From an uncultured Lachnospiraceae bacterium (lineage in GTDB: Bacteria > Bacillota > Clostridia > Lachnospirales > Lachnospiraceae), in the NCBI GenBank assembly GCA_949740725.1, contig CATJIO010000104.1:19128-83127 (forward strand): DNA of 64,000 nucleotides. The letters are read 5' to 3'. Of the stretch, positions 9,786 through 19,268 are shown piece after piece (the first letter of the stretch is position 1; each line of letters starts with the position of its first letter). A program made the translations under genes and the position numbers. The notes beneath the pieces were generated by a model, which was not told the DNA's origin, did not search any database, and saw only the letters and a list, made by a program, of their open reading frames with translations.

Positions 9786-9840
9786 AAAATCATCAGCTGT
9801 CGAAGGCTTTATAGAAGGCTTTCGGCAGCTTTGATTTTCA
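9786..9840 (+). terminator. Terminator after the LCP gene
   Basis: A 13-bp stem (9795-9807 with 9818-9830, wobble pairs only) extended by AAAATCA/TGATTTT. It lies directly before the glnA promoter. An attenuator role is possible but not shown. Confidence 0.65.
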
Positions 9841-9869
9841 TTGACAAATAAAAACCGACCTGTTATATT
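9841..9869 (+). promoter_or_regulatory. Strong promoter for glnA
   Basis: Consensus TTGACA (9841-9846), 17-base spacer, extended -10 TGTTATATT with TATATT at 9864-9869. It lies about 60 bases before the glnA start. Confidence 0.75.
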
Positions 9870-9928
9870 TTTAATGTCCATCATGCTGTGCGATGATGAG
9901 CCCATAGAGAAAAAGAGAGGGAATGGAC

Positions 9929-11272
9929 ATGAGCAAATACGGCAAAGAAGATATTTTACGCCTGGCAGAGGAAGAGGATGTGGAATTTATCCGTCTGCAG
10001 TTTACGGATATTTTCGGTATGCTGAAAAATGTAGCGATTACCTCCAGCCAGTTGGAAAAGGCACTGGATAACCGCTGCATGTTTGACGGTTCCTCCATTG
10101 AGGGATTTGTTCGGGATGATGAGACAGATATGTACCTGCATCCAGATTTGGACACATTTATAATTTTTCCCTGGAGACCACAACAGGGGAAGGTGGCGCG
10201 GCTGATCTGTGATGTACATCGTCCAGGCGGCGCGCCTTTTGAAGGGGATCCCAGATATGTGTTGAAAAAGGTTCTGAAACGGGCGGCGGACATGGGATAT
10301 CGGTTCAATGTGGGGCCAGAGTGCGAATTTTTCCTGTTCCATTTGAACGATGAAGGACTTCCCACCACCCTTACTCATGAAAAGGCAGGGTACTTTGATG
10401 TGGGGCCGCTGGATTTCGCGGAAAATGTAAGACGGGATATTGTATTAAATTTAGAGGATATGGGATTTGAGGTGGAGAGTTCTCACCACGAGGCCGCACC
10501 GGCACAGCATGAAATCGATTTTCACTATCAGGAGGGGCTTGCGGCTGCAGATAATATCCTTACCTTTAAAATGGCGGTAAAGGCTATCGCCAAGCGCCAT
10601 GGGCTCCACGCTACCTTTATGCCGAAACCAAAGGAGGGAGAAAATGGATCCGGTATGCACATTAACCTGTCTCTCTTTGATGAAAGCGGAAAAAATATTT
10701 TTGAAGGAAAAAAGGACAGCAGGGGATTAGGACTAAGCAGGGAGGCATACCGGTTTATGGCCGGCGTGATGAACCATATTGATGGGATGACCCTTTTAGC
10801 CAATCCTCTGGTGAATTCTTATAAACGTTTAGTACCTGGGTATGACGCGCCGATTTATAAGGCCTGGACCTCCTCGGCAAATAAAAGCTGTGTTATGCGG
10901 ATCCCTTCGGAAAGGGGAAACCATACTCGTTTAGAGCTTCGGAACCCAGATTCAGCGATGAACCCTTACCTTACTCTGGCAGTGATTCTTGCCGCTGGCC
11001 TGGAGGGACTGGAGAATGGAGGAGAGCTGCCGGATTCGGTGAAGCGCAATGTATACCAGATGACCGAGGGGGAGCGGAGGGATATGGGGATTCACCCGAT
11101 CCCCAATACTCTCGGGGAAGCTATCGAGGCCTTTGAGGAAGACCCTTTTGTCCGGCGAGTTTTAGGAGAACATATTTACAGCAAATACCTTCTGGCAAAG
11201 AAGGAGGAGTGGCGTCAGTTCCGGGCCCAGATTACCAACTGGGAGATCAGTCAGTACCTGTTTAAATATTAA
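9929..11272 (+). CDS. glnA: Glutamine synthetase, type I
   Basis: Makes glutamine from glutamate, ammonia and ATP in the cytoplasm. The sequence shows the N-terminal beta-Grasp domain with FTDIFGMLK and FDGSSIEGF, then the catalytic domain with the ATP/metal segment ending NGSGMHINLSLF, and the C-terminal ELRNPDSAMNPYLT. About 447 residues, typical of the short GSI-alpha form of Firmicutes. ATG codons exist at 9923 and 9929; GAGAGGG at 9914-9920 is correctly spaced only for 9929. An ANTAR regulator follows after 43 bases, the usual Clostridia arrangement for nitrogen control. Confidence 0.95.
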   Translation: MSKYGKEDILRLAEEEDVEFIRLQFTDIFGMLKNVAITSSQLEKALDNRCMFDGSSIEGFVRDDETDMYLHPDLDTFIIFPWRPQQGKVARLICDVHRPGGAPFEGDPRYVLKKVLKRAADMGYRFNVGPECEFFLFHLNDEGLPTTLTHEKAGYFDVGPLDFAENVRRDIVLNLEDMGFEVESSHHEAAPAQHEIDFHYQEGLAAADNILTFKMAVKAIAKRHGLHATFMPKPKEGENGSGMHINLSLFDESGKNIFEGKKDSRGLGLSREAYRFMAGVMNHIDGMTLLANPLVNSYKRLVPGYDAPIYKAWTSSANKSCVMRIPSERGNHTRLELRNPDSAMNPYLTLAVILAAGLEGLENGGELPDSVKRNVYQMTEGERRDMGIHPIPNTLGEAIEAFEEDPFVRRVLGEHIYSKYLLAKKEEWRQFRAQITNWEISQYLFKY

Positions 11273-11315
11273 GCGAAAAGCTTGCAGTGGAGGTTCACTG
11301 TATGGGGGTGATTGA

Positions 11316-11852
11316 TTGACGAATATTGCGGTGGCGTTTCCAACGTTAGATGACGGGAAAAAGATCAAAAATATTTTATCGCGGAGCGGATTCCCTGTGA
11401 TTGCTGTGTGTACGACGGCATCCCAGGTGCTGAGCACTTGTTCTGACTGGGACGGGGGGATCTTAGTTAGCGGTTATCGGTTTGCGGATATGATGTATGA
11501 GGATCTGCGCGAGTGCCTGCCTTCCACAGTGGAGATGCTGATGCTCTCCTCCCCCGCCCATTTCGACGGATCAGGGCCAGAGGGGATCGTATATCTGGCC
11601 ATGCCCTTAAAGGTGCAGGAGTTGGTGGGAACGCTTCAGATGATGATTCATGCCCAGGCAAGGAGAGGTCTAAGAGAGAGATCTAAGGGGCGGAGCCAGA
11701 AAGATCAGGCGTTGATTGCCCAGGCGAAGGCTCTTTTAATGGAGCGGAATAGTATGACTGAGGCGGAGGCACATCGATATATACAAAAGTGCAGCATGGA
11801 TAGCGGGACGAATATGGCGGAAACCGCACAGATGGTGATGAGTTTGATGTAA
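11316..11852 (+). CDS. ANTAR domain response regulator (nitrogen control)
   Basis: A 178-residue protein with an N-terminal receiver-like domain (1-110) and a C-terminal ANTAR RNA-binding domain (about 118-178, three helices with the conserved ALLMERNSMTEAEAHRYIQK core). ANTAR proteins bind tandem hexaloop RNA stems and stop termination. The receiver is degenerate: no clear DD pair or phospho-Asp can be placed, so control by phosphorylation is doubtful. The start is TTG, with GGGGGTG upstream at 11304-11310. The position behind glnA suggests that it controls glutamine synthesis genes, as known for Clostridium glnA-linked antiterminators. Confidence 0.8.
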   Translation: MTNIAVAFPTLDDGKKIKNILSRSGFPVIAVCTTASQVLSTCSDWDGGILVSGYRFADMMYEDLRECLPSTVEMLMLSSPAHFDGSGPEGIVYLAMPLKVQELVGTLQMMIHAQARRGLRERSKGRSQKDQALIAQAKALLMERNSMTEAEAHRYIQKCSMDSGTNMAETAQMVMSLM

Positions 11853-11920
11853 CTGCTTGCGAATCTATTTGCTGGTAAAATAAAAAAGTAGTGATGGAAA
11901 TAGCTCTGGGGAGGAATAGG

Positions 11921-12754
11921 ATGAGGTTTAAGTTTACCAAAATGCATGGAATCAGCAATGATTATGTGTATGTAAATTGTTTCCAGGAGACGGTGGAGGA
12001 TCCGGCCTTTGCGGCAAGGTATGTCAGCCGGAGAAGGGTGGCCATAGGGTCCGACGGATTGATTTTAATCGCTCCGTCCGATAAGGCAGACTGCAGGATG
12101 ATTATGTACAATGCCGATGGCTCAGAAGGAGCCATGTGCGGCAATGGGGTGCGGTGCGTGGGAAAATATGCCTATGACCACAAAATTGTGGTAAAGAATC
12201 CGATGACCATCGAAACCGGCGCGGGGATTAAAACCCTTACCTTCCAGGTGGAGGAGGGGAAGGTGAGGGAAGCTACCGTGGATATGGGGATCCCGGAACA
12301 GACTTCCGCTCTGCCAGAGCCCATCCAGGTAGAGGGAAAGGACTATAACTTTGTTGGGATTTCCGTGGGAAATCCCCACGCTGTTTACTTTATGGATGAG
12401 ATTGATGAGCTGGAACTGGAGAAAATTGGACCGGCTTTTGAGAATCACAGCCGGTTCCCAGATCGGACGAATACGGAATTTATCCAGGTGATGGATCGGA
12501 AGCATATCCGGATGCGTGTCTGGGAGAGAGGAAGCGGGGAGACTTGGGCCTGCGGTACAGGGGCCACGGCGAGCGCGGTGGCGTCGATGTTGATGGGGTA
12601 TACGGACCGTCGGGTCAGAGTTTCCTTAATTGGAGGAGATTTGGAGATCTACTGGGACAGGGAGAGCGGACATGTATTTATGACCGGGCCGGCGGAGGAA
12701 GTGTTCCAAGGGGAGATTACCATACCGGAGCAGAGGACAGCGGAAAATGGATGA
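11921..12754 (+). CDS. dapF: Diaminopimelate epimerase
   Basis: Converts LL- to meso-diaminopimelate for lysine and peptidoglycan. The two catalytic cysteines are visible: Cys73 in AMCGNGVRC and Cys211 in WACGTGATAS. The length, 277 residues, is normal. The longest frame begins at GTG 11891, but GGGGAGGAATAGG lies right before ATG 11921 and the family N-terminus (FTKMHGISNDY) starts there. The 3' end overlaps the Lrp-type regulator by 8 bases, so the two are translationally linked. Confidence 0.95.
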   Translation: MRFKFTKMHGISNDYVYVNCFQETVEDPAFAARYVSRRRVAIGSDGLILIAPSDKADCRMIMYNADGSEGAMCGNGVRCVGKYAYDHKIVVKNPMTIETGAGIKTLTFQVEEGKVREATVDMGIPEQTSALPEPIQVEGKDYNFVGISVGNPHAVYFMDEIDELELEKIGPAFENHSRFPDRTNTEFIQVMDRKHIRMRVWERGSGETWACGTGATASAVASMLMGYTDRRVRVSLIGGDLEIYWDRESGHVFMTGPAEEVFQGEITIPEQRTAENG

Positions 12755-13208
12755 TATCGACCGCCGGATTTTAGCATTATTACAGAAAGATGGGCGAATG
12801 TCCTTAAAGGCTATTGCCGAGAAGACCTTTCTTTCTTCTCCGGCTGTGTCTGCCAGGATCGAGAGGCTGGAGCGTGAGCAGATAATCACTGGATATCACG
12901 CAAAAGTGGATCCGGTGAAGTTGGGATATCCCATTACCGCGTGGATCAATCTGGAGGTTCTGCCAGAGGAGCAGGAGGAACTTTACGCCTGGGCAGCGGT
13001 CAGGCCTAATGTTCTGGAGTGCTGCCAGGTTACCGGAGAGTATCCCATATTATTGCGGGCTGTCTTTGGCAGCACCGGGGAGCTGGAGGATTTTCTTGGT
13101 GGCCTACAGCGGTTTGGTAAAACGAATACTCAGACACTTTTTTCTGCCCATGTAGGCCCCAGAGAGGCGCCCGCTGACGGAAAGGGGCAGAGGAAAAGAG
13201 GAAACTGA
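12747..13208 (+). CDS. Lrp/AsnC family transcription regulator
   Basis: A 153-residue regulator with an N-terminal winged helix-turn-helix (about 1-60, DRRILALLQKDGRMSLKAIA then FLSSPAVSARIERLE) and a C-terminal RAM/AsnC ligand-binding domain (about 66-145). Such proteins form octamers and sense amino acids. It overlaps dapF by 8 bases, so it may respond to lysine or diaminopimelate; this is inference from position only. Confidence 0.88.
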   Translation: MDDIDRRILALLQKDGRMSLKAIAEKTFLSSPAVSARIERLEREQIITGYHAKVDPVKLGYPITAWINLEVLPEEQEELYAWAAVRPNVLECCQVTGEYPILLRAVFGSTGELEDFLGGLQRFGKTNTQTLFSAHVGPREAPADGKGQRKRGN

Positions 13209-13260
13209 GGGGATGATGGCGCATATCTTTTTATAAAGAGAGACGTTTGGATGTGCAAAT

Positions 13261-14025
13261 ATGGATAATATGCCCACGGTGATTATAGATGCAGGACATG
13301 GGGGAGACGACCCCGGCGCGATTTATCAGGGAAGGAAGGAAAAGGATGATAATCTGCGGCTGGCGATGGCAGTGGGGAATATTCTGGAAAATGCGGGAAT
13401 CCGTACGCTGTATACTAGGACTACAGACATTACCCAAAGCCCTTTGGAGAAGGCGGCTATAGGCAATCGCTCAGATGCTGATTTCTTCCTCTCCTTTCAC
13501 CGGAACGCAATGCCGGTTCCCCAGAGCGGATCCGGAGCAATGACGCTGATTTATGAAAAAGGCGGCGAGGCCCAGCAAATGGCAGAAAATGTGCAGAATG
13601 CATTAACAGAGGCAGGATTCCAGGATTTGGGAATCCAGGAGCGGCCTGGCCTGGCAGTACTGGGGCGCACCAGCATGCCGGCGGTATTGATTGAAACTGG
13701 ATTTATTGACCGAGATGAGGATAATCGCCTGTTCGACCAGAATTTTGAGCGGATCGCCCAAGGGATCGGGGAAGGAGTGATCACCACCTTAAGGGAGCTG
13801 GAGAAGCCGATCTATTACCAGATTCAAACGGGTGCTTATCAGAACCGGGGGATAGCCAGCCAGATGGAGGAGCAGTTAACCAGTCAGGGCTTTCCGGCTT
13901 TTTTGGTCTACGAGGACGGTTGGTTTAAGGTCAGGGTAGGGGCATTTTTAAATATGGATAATGCGGTGCACATGGAGCAGACACTGCGGAGCTATGGGTA
14001 TCCTACCGTGATGATCCGCGGGTAG
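13261..14025 (+). CDS. N-acetylmuramoyl-L-alanine amidase with SPOR domain
   Basis: Cleaves the amide bond between muramic acid and the stem peptide. The Amidase_3 domain (about 5-178) has the zinc motif DAGHGG, an FLSFHRNA histidine and the catalytic glutamate in VLIETGF. The C-terminal SPOR-type repeat (about 183-254, YYQIQTGAY and WFKVRVGAF) binds denuded glycan at the septum. No signal peptide is visible, so export is unclear; CwlD-type spore cortex amidases are relatives. An intrinsic terminator follows. Confidence 0.85.
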   Translation: MDNMPTVIIDAGHGGDDPGAIYQGRKEKDDNLRLAMAVGNILENAGIRTLYTRTTDITQSPLEKAAIGNRSDADFFLSFHRNAMPVPQSGSGAMTLIYEKGGEAQQMAENVQNALTEAGFQDLGIQERPGLAVLGRTSMPAVLIETGFIDRDEDNRLFDQNFERIAQGIGEGVITTLRELEKPIYYQIQTGAYQNRGIASQMEEQLTSQGFPAFLVYEDGWFKVRVGAFLNMDNAVHMEQTLRSYGYPTVMIRG

Positions 14026-14067
14026 AGGAATTGCATTGCCCAGATCCCAGGATAGCGCTTTTACAAG

Positions 14068-14107
14068 TGGCGGGGAACCCCCCAAATCCCCCGCCATTTT
14101 TGTATTT
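14068..14107 (+). terminator. Intrinsic terminator after the amidase gene
   Basis: TGGCGGGG (14068-14075) pairs with CCCCGCCA (14089-14096), followed by a T-rich tract. Confidence 0.85.
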
Positions 14108-14143
14108 ATTTTCATGTAGGGAATGGAAAAATCTGCAGCTTTG

Positions 14144-14152
14144 TGGTATGAT
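14144..14152 (+). promoter_or_regulatory. Extended -10 promoter for the binding-protein/kinase operon
   Basis: TGGTATGAT carries a TG extension and TATGAT at 14147-14152. No good -35 box is seen at 17 bases. Confidence 0.45.
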
Positions 14153-14228
14153 TTTATGTGCATAGAAGGGTATAGGGCAGATGCAGGGATGCAGACTCAG
14201 GATATGATTAATTCAGAAAGGCACAGCC

Positions 14229-15386
14229 ATGTTGAAAAAGCGGTTTAAAAATCGGATACAAAAAGGAAAACAACAGGTGAAGATCAAATTTTTGACCGGG
14301 GGAATGGGGCTTTGGATTAGCCTCTTTCTGCTGACTGGGTGCGGCAGGGGAGCAGGCCAGGCAGCGCCTTTATCAGCGGAGAGGCTGGAGGAAGACTGCG
14401 CTGATGCTGAAAGCCATAAAGTAACAGAAGACGTGGTTGACTTCAACCTTGCCTTGGATGGGTATCAGCCTTTAAAGGAAACATATAATTTCTATTTTAC
14501 TTATAAGATGGTTCATCCCTGGTGGGATGCGGTGGCCCTGGGAATGGAGGATGCGGCGAAGCAGTATGAGGAAATGGGGATTATCATTGATTATGAGTAT
14601 CTTGCCCCTAACGGCACATCGGCTCAGGATCAGATCGAGCGTTTACGGGAAGCTTCCCAGCGGGAATTTGATGTCATCGGCGTGGACGTGGCGGATGTGA
14701 ATACGGTTGCGCCGGTGATCAATGAGCTGATGGAAGAGGGGCATAAAGTGATGACATTTTCCAGCTCCGATGCTCCAAAGGAGGATGGATGCAAAAGGAT
14801 TGCCTATGTGGGGAATACCCATAATTATCAGGATGGAGCAGACCTTACAGAAACTCTTTGCCAGGGATTGGGATACCGCGGAAAGGTAGCGATCCTGGTG
14901 GGAACTAAAGGAGCGCCCTGCCACGAGGAGAGGGCGCAAGGTGCGCGGGATGTGATGGCAGGGTATCCGGATATGGAAATTGTGGAGCTGGCCTATGATG
15001 AGGATATGGTGGAGAAAGCATATCAGCTTACCTGGGAATTTCTCAATCGCCATAGGGATCTGGCAGGGATCATTTGCTGCAATATGAGCAATCCGGTGGG
15101 GGCGGCAAGGGCAGTGTTAGAAGCCGGAAGAGAGAAAGAGGTGATGATCGTGGGTATGGATCACGATCAGGAAGCCCTTCGGTATCTTCGGGATGGGACG
15201 ATTTATGCTCTTGGCATTCAGGACTGCTATTCTATCGGCTTTGACACAGTTCAGGTGGCAATTAAGATTGCGGATGGACTGCTTCCAGGAGAGGAATACC
15301 CAGAAAAGACAGAGGAAAAAACAACGATTATTTACCAGGATGGCGCGGCAGCACTGCTTCGGGCGCTGTATGGGGAAAAGGATTAG
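14229..15386 (+). CDS. Sugar-binding lipoprotein (RbsB-like periplasmic binding family)
   Basis: A 385-residue surface lipoprotein with lipobox at Cys38 (FLLTGCGRG) and a type I periplasmic-binding fold (about 75-375: VDVADVNTVAPVINE, KVAILVGTKGAP, AGIICCNMSNPVGAARAV, IVGMDHDQEALRYL). The signal peptide is long; a GTG at 14277 with AAAGGA upstream would give a more typical one. No permease or ATPase follows; a hybrid kinase starts 19 bases later. It therefore probably delivers a ligand signal to that kinase rather than feeding transport (inference). Confidence 0.82.
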   Translation: MLKKRFKNRIQKGKQQVKIKFLTGGMGLWISLFLLTGCGRGAGQAAPLSAERLEEDCADAESHKVTEDVVDFNLALDGYQPLKETYNFYFTYKMVHPWWDAVALGMEDAAKQYEEMGIIIDYEYLAPNGTSAQDQIERLREASQREFDVIGVDVADVNTVAPVINELMEEGHKVMTFSSSDAPKEDGCKRIAYVGNTHNYQDGADLTETLCQGLGYRGKVAILVGTKGAPCHEERAQGARDVMAGYPDMEIVELAYDEDMVEKAYQLTWEFLNRHRDLAGIICCNMSNPVGAARAVLEAGREKEVMIVGMDHDQEALRYLRDGTIYALGIQDCYSIGFDTVQVAIKIADGLLPGEEYPEKTEEKTTIIYQDGAAALLRALYGEKD

Positions 15387-15404
15387 AATGGCGGGAAAAG
15401 GATT

Positions 15405-18400
15405 ATGGATGAATTACAGTATCACAGCATGAACAGAGCTCAGAAGAAGCAGACCATCGCATTTGCTGTGTGGGGCGGGCTGATTATTGCGACGATTCTT
15501 CTGATTACCACCGTTTGGGTCACAAGCAGGGCAAGGGCAGGAACAAGACAAGCAGTAAACCGGATCAGCGAATTTTATCTGGAGGAGTTGGCAGGGCGGA
15601 GGGCTCTTGTGGTTTCCGAGGAATTGAAAAATAATTTCTTCTATATGGAGAACGCCATGAGCATCCTGGAGGAGGGGGATCTGGAGTCTCAGGAGACATT
15701 GCGCCACTTTCTGGGAAAGATAAAAAGGCTTTATGGAGTGGATAAATTTGCTTTGGTAGATGAACATGGGATTGTTTATACTGAGCACAGCACAGTCTCA
15801 GGGCTAAGCAGGTATCCTTTTCTCTCCCAGGAGCTTAAGGAGCCAGTAGTGAGCGCATCCAATCTTTACGGGGCGAGGAAACAGGTGATCCTTGGGATTC
15901 CGGTGGAGGATATCTGGTTTCAGGATGCACGGATTAAGGTGTGCCTTATCCAGATTAATGTGGATGAAATGATCAGTTCACTGACCTCTCAGACAGGAGA
16001 GAATGAAACTTACTGCAACCTGTATTATCCCAATGGCGAGAGCCTGACCAACGATGATTTTGGATATTTAACAGCAGGAAAGAACCTCCTGTCGGCGCTG
16101 AAGGACGCAAAAATAGACGATGGCTATAGTTTGGAACAACTGGAGGAAGATTTTTCCAATGGTGTGCCGGGACAGATTTCTTTTGAGTACTATGACACCC
16201 GGGAGGATCTCTGCTATATTCCGGTGGAAGGGACCAACTGGATGCTGACTGTTCTGGTGCGGGATAATGTGCTCAGCGACCAGATCAGCTCTATCAGCTC
16301 CGGCATGCTCAGCCGTAGTATTATCCAGATTGTGATGACGATGATGGGAATGCTGGTGGTGTTTTTGGTTCTGATTTATCAGTCGAAAAAAAGCGCGCGG
16401 GTGCTTTTGGAGCAGGAAAAAGCAGATGGGAACAGGATAAGAGCCGCTTTCTCTCAGATTCAGCGGGAGCAGACCGCTATGGATAATATCCACGCTGCAA
16501 TGGGATCCGGCCTGTGGAGTATGGAGTTTGACAAGGATGCCAAGCTTATCTCCTGTACCTGGAGTGAGGTATTTCGAAAGATGCTGGGGTATGAGAGTGA
16601 AGAGGAGTTTCCCAACCAGCTGGAATCCTGGTCCGATCTTCTCCATAAGGAGGATCAGGACCGGGTGCTGAAAGAATACTGGGGTACGGTAATGGATTAC
16701 ACTGGCGAGAAGACCTATAATGTGGAATACCGGCTGTATACCAGACACGCCGGGTGGCGGTGGTTCCACGCGGCCGGCAGGTTATCCCGGCGGGAGGACG
16801 GGTCCCCCATTACCTTTGTAGGGCTTTTCGTAGATATTGATGATGAGAAGAAACTGGAAGAGAGGCTGGCGCAGCAGAAAATCGACCTGGAGGACGCTCT
16901 GGCAGCGGCGCAGCATGCCAATAAAGCAAAGACCACCTTCTTAAATAATATGTCCCACGATATCCGGACACCGATGAATGCGATTATTGGTTTTACCTCT
17001 CTTGCGGCAACCCATATTGATCATCCGGAGCAGGTACAGGATTATTTGTCTAAGATTACTACTTCAAGCAACCACCTTCTCAGCCTGATTAATGATGTTT
17101 TGGATATGAGCCGCATTGAAAGCGGAAAGGTGAAAATTGAGGAAAAGGAAACGTCTCTCCCGGAGGTTATGCATGACTTGAAGACCATTGTCCAGGCGGA
17201 TATCACCTCCAAACAGCTGGAATTCTTTATCGACACTGCCGATGTGGTGAATGAGCATGTATTATGCGATAAGCTTAGACTAAATCAGGTTCTGCTGAAT
17301 CTTTTAAGCAACGCCATGAAGTTCACTAAGCCTGGAGGGATTGTCAGCGTCCGTATCCTGCAAAACGGAAATGCGCCGGAAGGCTTCGCCTCCTATGAAT
17401 TCCAGGTAAAAGATACCGGTATCGGCATGAGCAAAGAATTCTTGGATCATGTCTTCGAGCCCTTTGAGCGGGAGAGAACCAGCACCATCAGCGGAATTCA
17501 GGGAACTGGCCTGGGAATGGCCATCACCAGAAATATTGTGGATATGATGGGCGGAAAAATATCGGTGATCAGTGAAGAGGGAAAGGGAAGCACCTTTACG
17601 GTTTCCCTCCAATTCCGGATCTGCTCTGGCCAGGTAAGGCAGGAGGTGATTCCCCAGCTTCAGGGGCTGCGCGCCCTTGTGGCGGATGATGACTTTAATA
17701 CCTGCTCCAGTGTGACAAAGATGCTTTCTACTATCGGCATGCGCCCAGACTGGACTACCTCGGGCAAAGAGGCGGTGCTTCGAACGAAGCTGGCGGTGGA
17801 GCAGTGCGACGAGTACGCGGCCTATATTATTGACTGGCTGATGCCAGATATGAACGGTATAGAGGTGGTGCGTAGGATCCGCGGGGGGATCGAGGAGGAG
17901 ACGCCGATCATTATCCTGACTGCTTACGATTGGTCCGATATCGAGGAGGAGGCAAGGAAGGCAGGGGTTACCGCTTTCTGCTCAAAGCCTATCTTCCTGT
18001 CTGAGCTCCGGGAAATTTTGGAGTCGCCATTTGCGGTTTCTGCAGCAGAGACGGATAAAGTGGAGGAGCAGGATACTTTTGCAGGGAAGAAGATACTTCT
18101 GGTAGAGGACAATGAGCTGAACCAGGAGATTGCCGTGGAAATTCTCCAGGAGGCCGGGTTTATTATCGATGTGGCAGATGACGGGTCAGTGGCAGTAGAA
18201 AGGATGAAGACGGCTATGCCTGGACAGTATGACTTGATCTTGATGGATATCCAGATGCCGATATTAGACGGATATGAGGCGACCAGACAGATTCGGTCAT
18301 TAGACTGTCCTGAACTTGCCAATATCCCCATTATCGCCATGACTGCCAATGCGTTTGACGAGGATAAACGGTCGGCCCTTGAGGCAGGGATGAACGGGCA

Positions 18401-18470
18401 CATTCCAAAGCCCATCGATATTCCGAAGCTGATGGAACTTTTGCGGGGAATTTTGCGGCAGAGGGTATAA
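15405..18470 (+). CDS. Hybrid sensor histidine kinase with PAS and two receiver domains
   Basis: A 1021-residue membrane kinase. Two membrane helices (about 17-38 and 300-322) enclose a Cache-like extracellular sensor. Next come a PAS/PAC module (about 360-485), HisKA with His518 (NMSHDIRTPMN), HATPase with NLLSNAMKFT, DTGIGM and GTGLGMAI, receiver 1 (about 755-875, Asp810 in IIDWLMPDMNG) and receiver 2 (about 897-1015, Asp948 in LMDIQMPILDG). Both receivers keep acidic pocket, Thr and Lys residues. No DNA-binding output or separate regulator is adjacent. The binding lipoprotein upstream is the likely input partner. Confidence 0.9.
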   Translation: MDELQYHSMNRAQKKQTIAFAVWGGLIIATILLITTVWVTSRARAGTRQAVNRISEFYLEELAGRRALVVSEELKNNFFYMENAMSILEEGDLESQETLRHFLGKIKRLYGVDKFALVDEHGIVYTEHSTVSGLSRYPFLSQELKEPVVSASNLYGARKQVILGIPVEDIWFQDARIKVCLIQINVDEMISSLTSQTGENETYCNLYYPNGESLTNDDFGYLTAGKNLLSALKDAKIDDGYSLEQLEEDFSNGVPGQISFEYYDTREDLCYIPVEGTNWMLTVLVRDNVLSDQISSISSGMLSRSIIQIVMTMMGMLVVFLVLIYQSKKSARVLLEQEKADGNRIRAAFSQIQREQTAMDNIHAAMGSGLWSMEFDKDAKLISCTWSEVFRKMLGYESEEEFPNQLESWSDLLHKEDQDRVLKEYWGTVMDYTGEKTYNVEYRLYTRHAGWRWFHAAGRLSRREDGSPITFVGLFVDIDDEKKLEERLAQQKIDLEDALAAAQHANKAKTTFLNNMSHDIRTPMNAIIGFTSLAATHIDHPEQVQDYLSKITTSSNHLLSLINDVLDMSRIESGKVKIEEKETSLPEVMHDLKTIVQADITSKQLEFFIDTADVVNEHVLCDKLRLNQVLLNLLSNAMKFTKPGGIVSVRILQNGNAPEGFASYEFQVKDTGIGMSKEFLDHVFEPFERERTSTISGIQGTGLGMAITRNIVDMMGGKISVISEEGKGSTFTVSLQFRICSGQVRQEVIPQLQGLRALVADDDFNTCSSVTKMLSTIGMRPDWTTSGKEAVLRTKLAVEQCDEYAAYIIDWLMPDMNGIEVVRRIRGGIEEETPIIILTAYDWSDIEEEARKAGVTAFCSKPIFLSELREILESPFAVSAAETDKVEEQDTFAGKKILLVEDNELNQEIAVEILQEAGFIIDVADDGSVAVERMKTAMPGQYDLILMDIQMPILDGYEATRQIRSLDCPELANIPIIAMTANAFDEDKRSALEAGMNGHIPKPIDIPKLMELLRGILRQRV

Positions 18471-18487
18471 GTAAAGGGGAGGAAGTC

Positions 18488-19132
18488 ATGATGGAGAAAC
18501 GGCGGTTGGTGATTACCATAGGACGTCAGTATGGCAGCGGAGGAAGCGAAATTGGAACCAGGCTTGCTAAGGCGCTGGGGTTTCACGTGTATGATAAGAA
18601 TATTTTGCGGATGAATTCCGATGAGAGCGGCATCAAGGAAAGTTATTTTCATCTGGCAGATGAGAAGGCGGGGAGCCGGATTCTGTATAAGATCATCACC
18701 AGCCTGACGCCGGAGAAAAAGGCGCCTTCCTTCGGATCGGATTTAATTTCAGCGGATAACCTTTTTCGCTTCCAGTCAGAGGTAATCCGGAAGCTGGCAG
18801 AGGCGGAAAATTGTGTGATCATTGGCCGGTGCGCGGATTATGTGCTGGATGGAATGGACGGACTGGTGAAGTTGTTCCTGTATGCGGATATGGATGCCAG
18901 GATCCGACGTATTACAGAAAAAGGGTACTATGAGCCCAAGGATGTGAAAAAGAATATTAAACGGGTGGATCGGGAACGGCGGGAATATCACCGGTATTAC
19001 ACCGGGAAGGGATGGGAAGATTTGGAAAATTATGACTTGATGCTGAACACCTCAAAACTGGGGATGGAAGGAAGTATGAAGGCAATTCAGAGCTATCTGT
19101 CCCTCAGGGGATTTGGAGATTATTTGAAATAG
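18488..19132 (+). CDS. Cytidylate kinase-like family protein
   Basis: A 214-residue P-loop protein of the cytidylate kinase-like family, common in Clostridia and separate from housekeeping Cmk. The nucleotide-binding loop GRQYGSGGSEIG is near residue 13; the LID-like arginine-rich stretch RVDRERREYHRYYTGKGW is near 160. The substrate is unknown. It starts 18 bases after the hybrid kinase, with GGGGAGG before tandem ATGs (18488 and 18491), so it belongs to the same operon. Confidence 0.82.
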   Translation: MMEKRRLVITIGRQYGSGGSEIGTRLAKALGFHVYDKNILRMNSDESGIKESYFHLADEKAGSRILYKIITSLTPEKKAPSFGSDLISADNLFRFQSEVIRKLAEAENCVIIGRCADYVLDGMDGLVKLFLYADMDARIRRITEKGYYEPKDVKKNIKRVDRERREYHRYYTGKGWEDLENYDLMLNTSKLGMEGSMKAIQSYLSLRGFGDYLK

Positions 19133-19173
19133 ACTGCCCAGGGATCCTGCTTCCAGGATTTCTGCATGGATGT

Positions 19174-19218
19174 AGAGCTGTCGCAAAATGATTTCATTTT
19201 GCGGCAGCTCTGTTTTTT
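19174..19218 (+). terminator. Strong terminator of the kinase operon
   Basis: An 18-bp stem (19174-19191 with 19194-19211, one wobble pair) ends in TGTTTTTT. The longest open frame of the next gene would start inside this hairpin, so that start is unlikely. Confidence 0.9.
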
Positions 19219-19268
19219 CAGATGAACAAAAAATAAGATGGACAACATCAAGAGATTCGGAGGATTTT

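Noticed and set aside
19188..19268. Upstream extension of the AraC-type regulator
   Set aside because: It begins in a strong terminator hairpin and has no ribosome site; ATG 19269 has GGAGGA.
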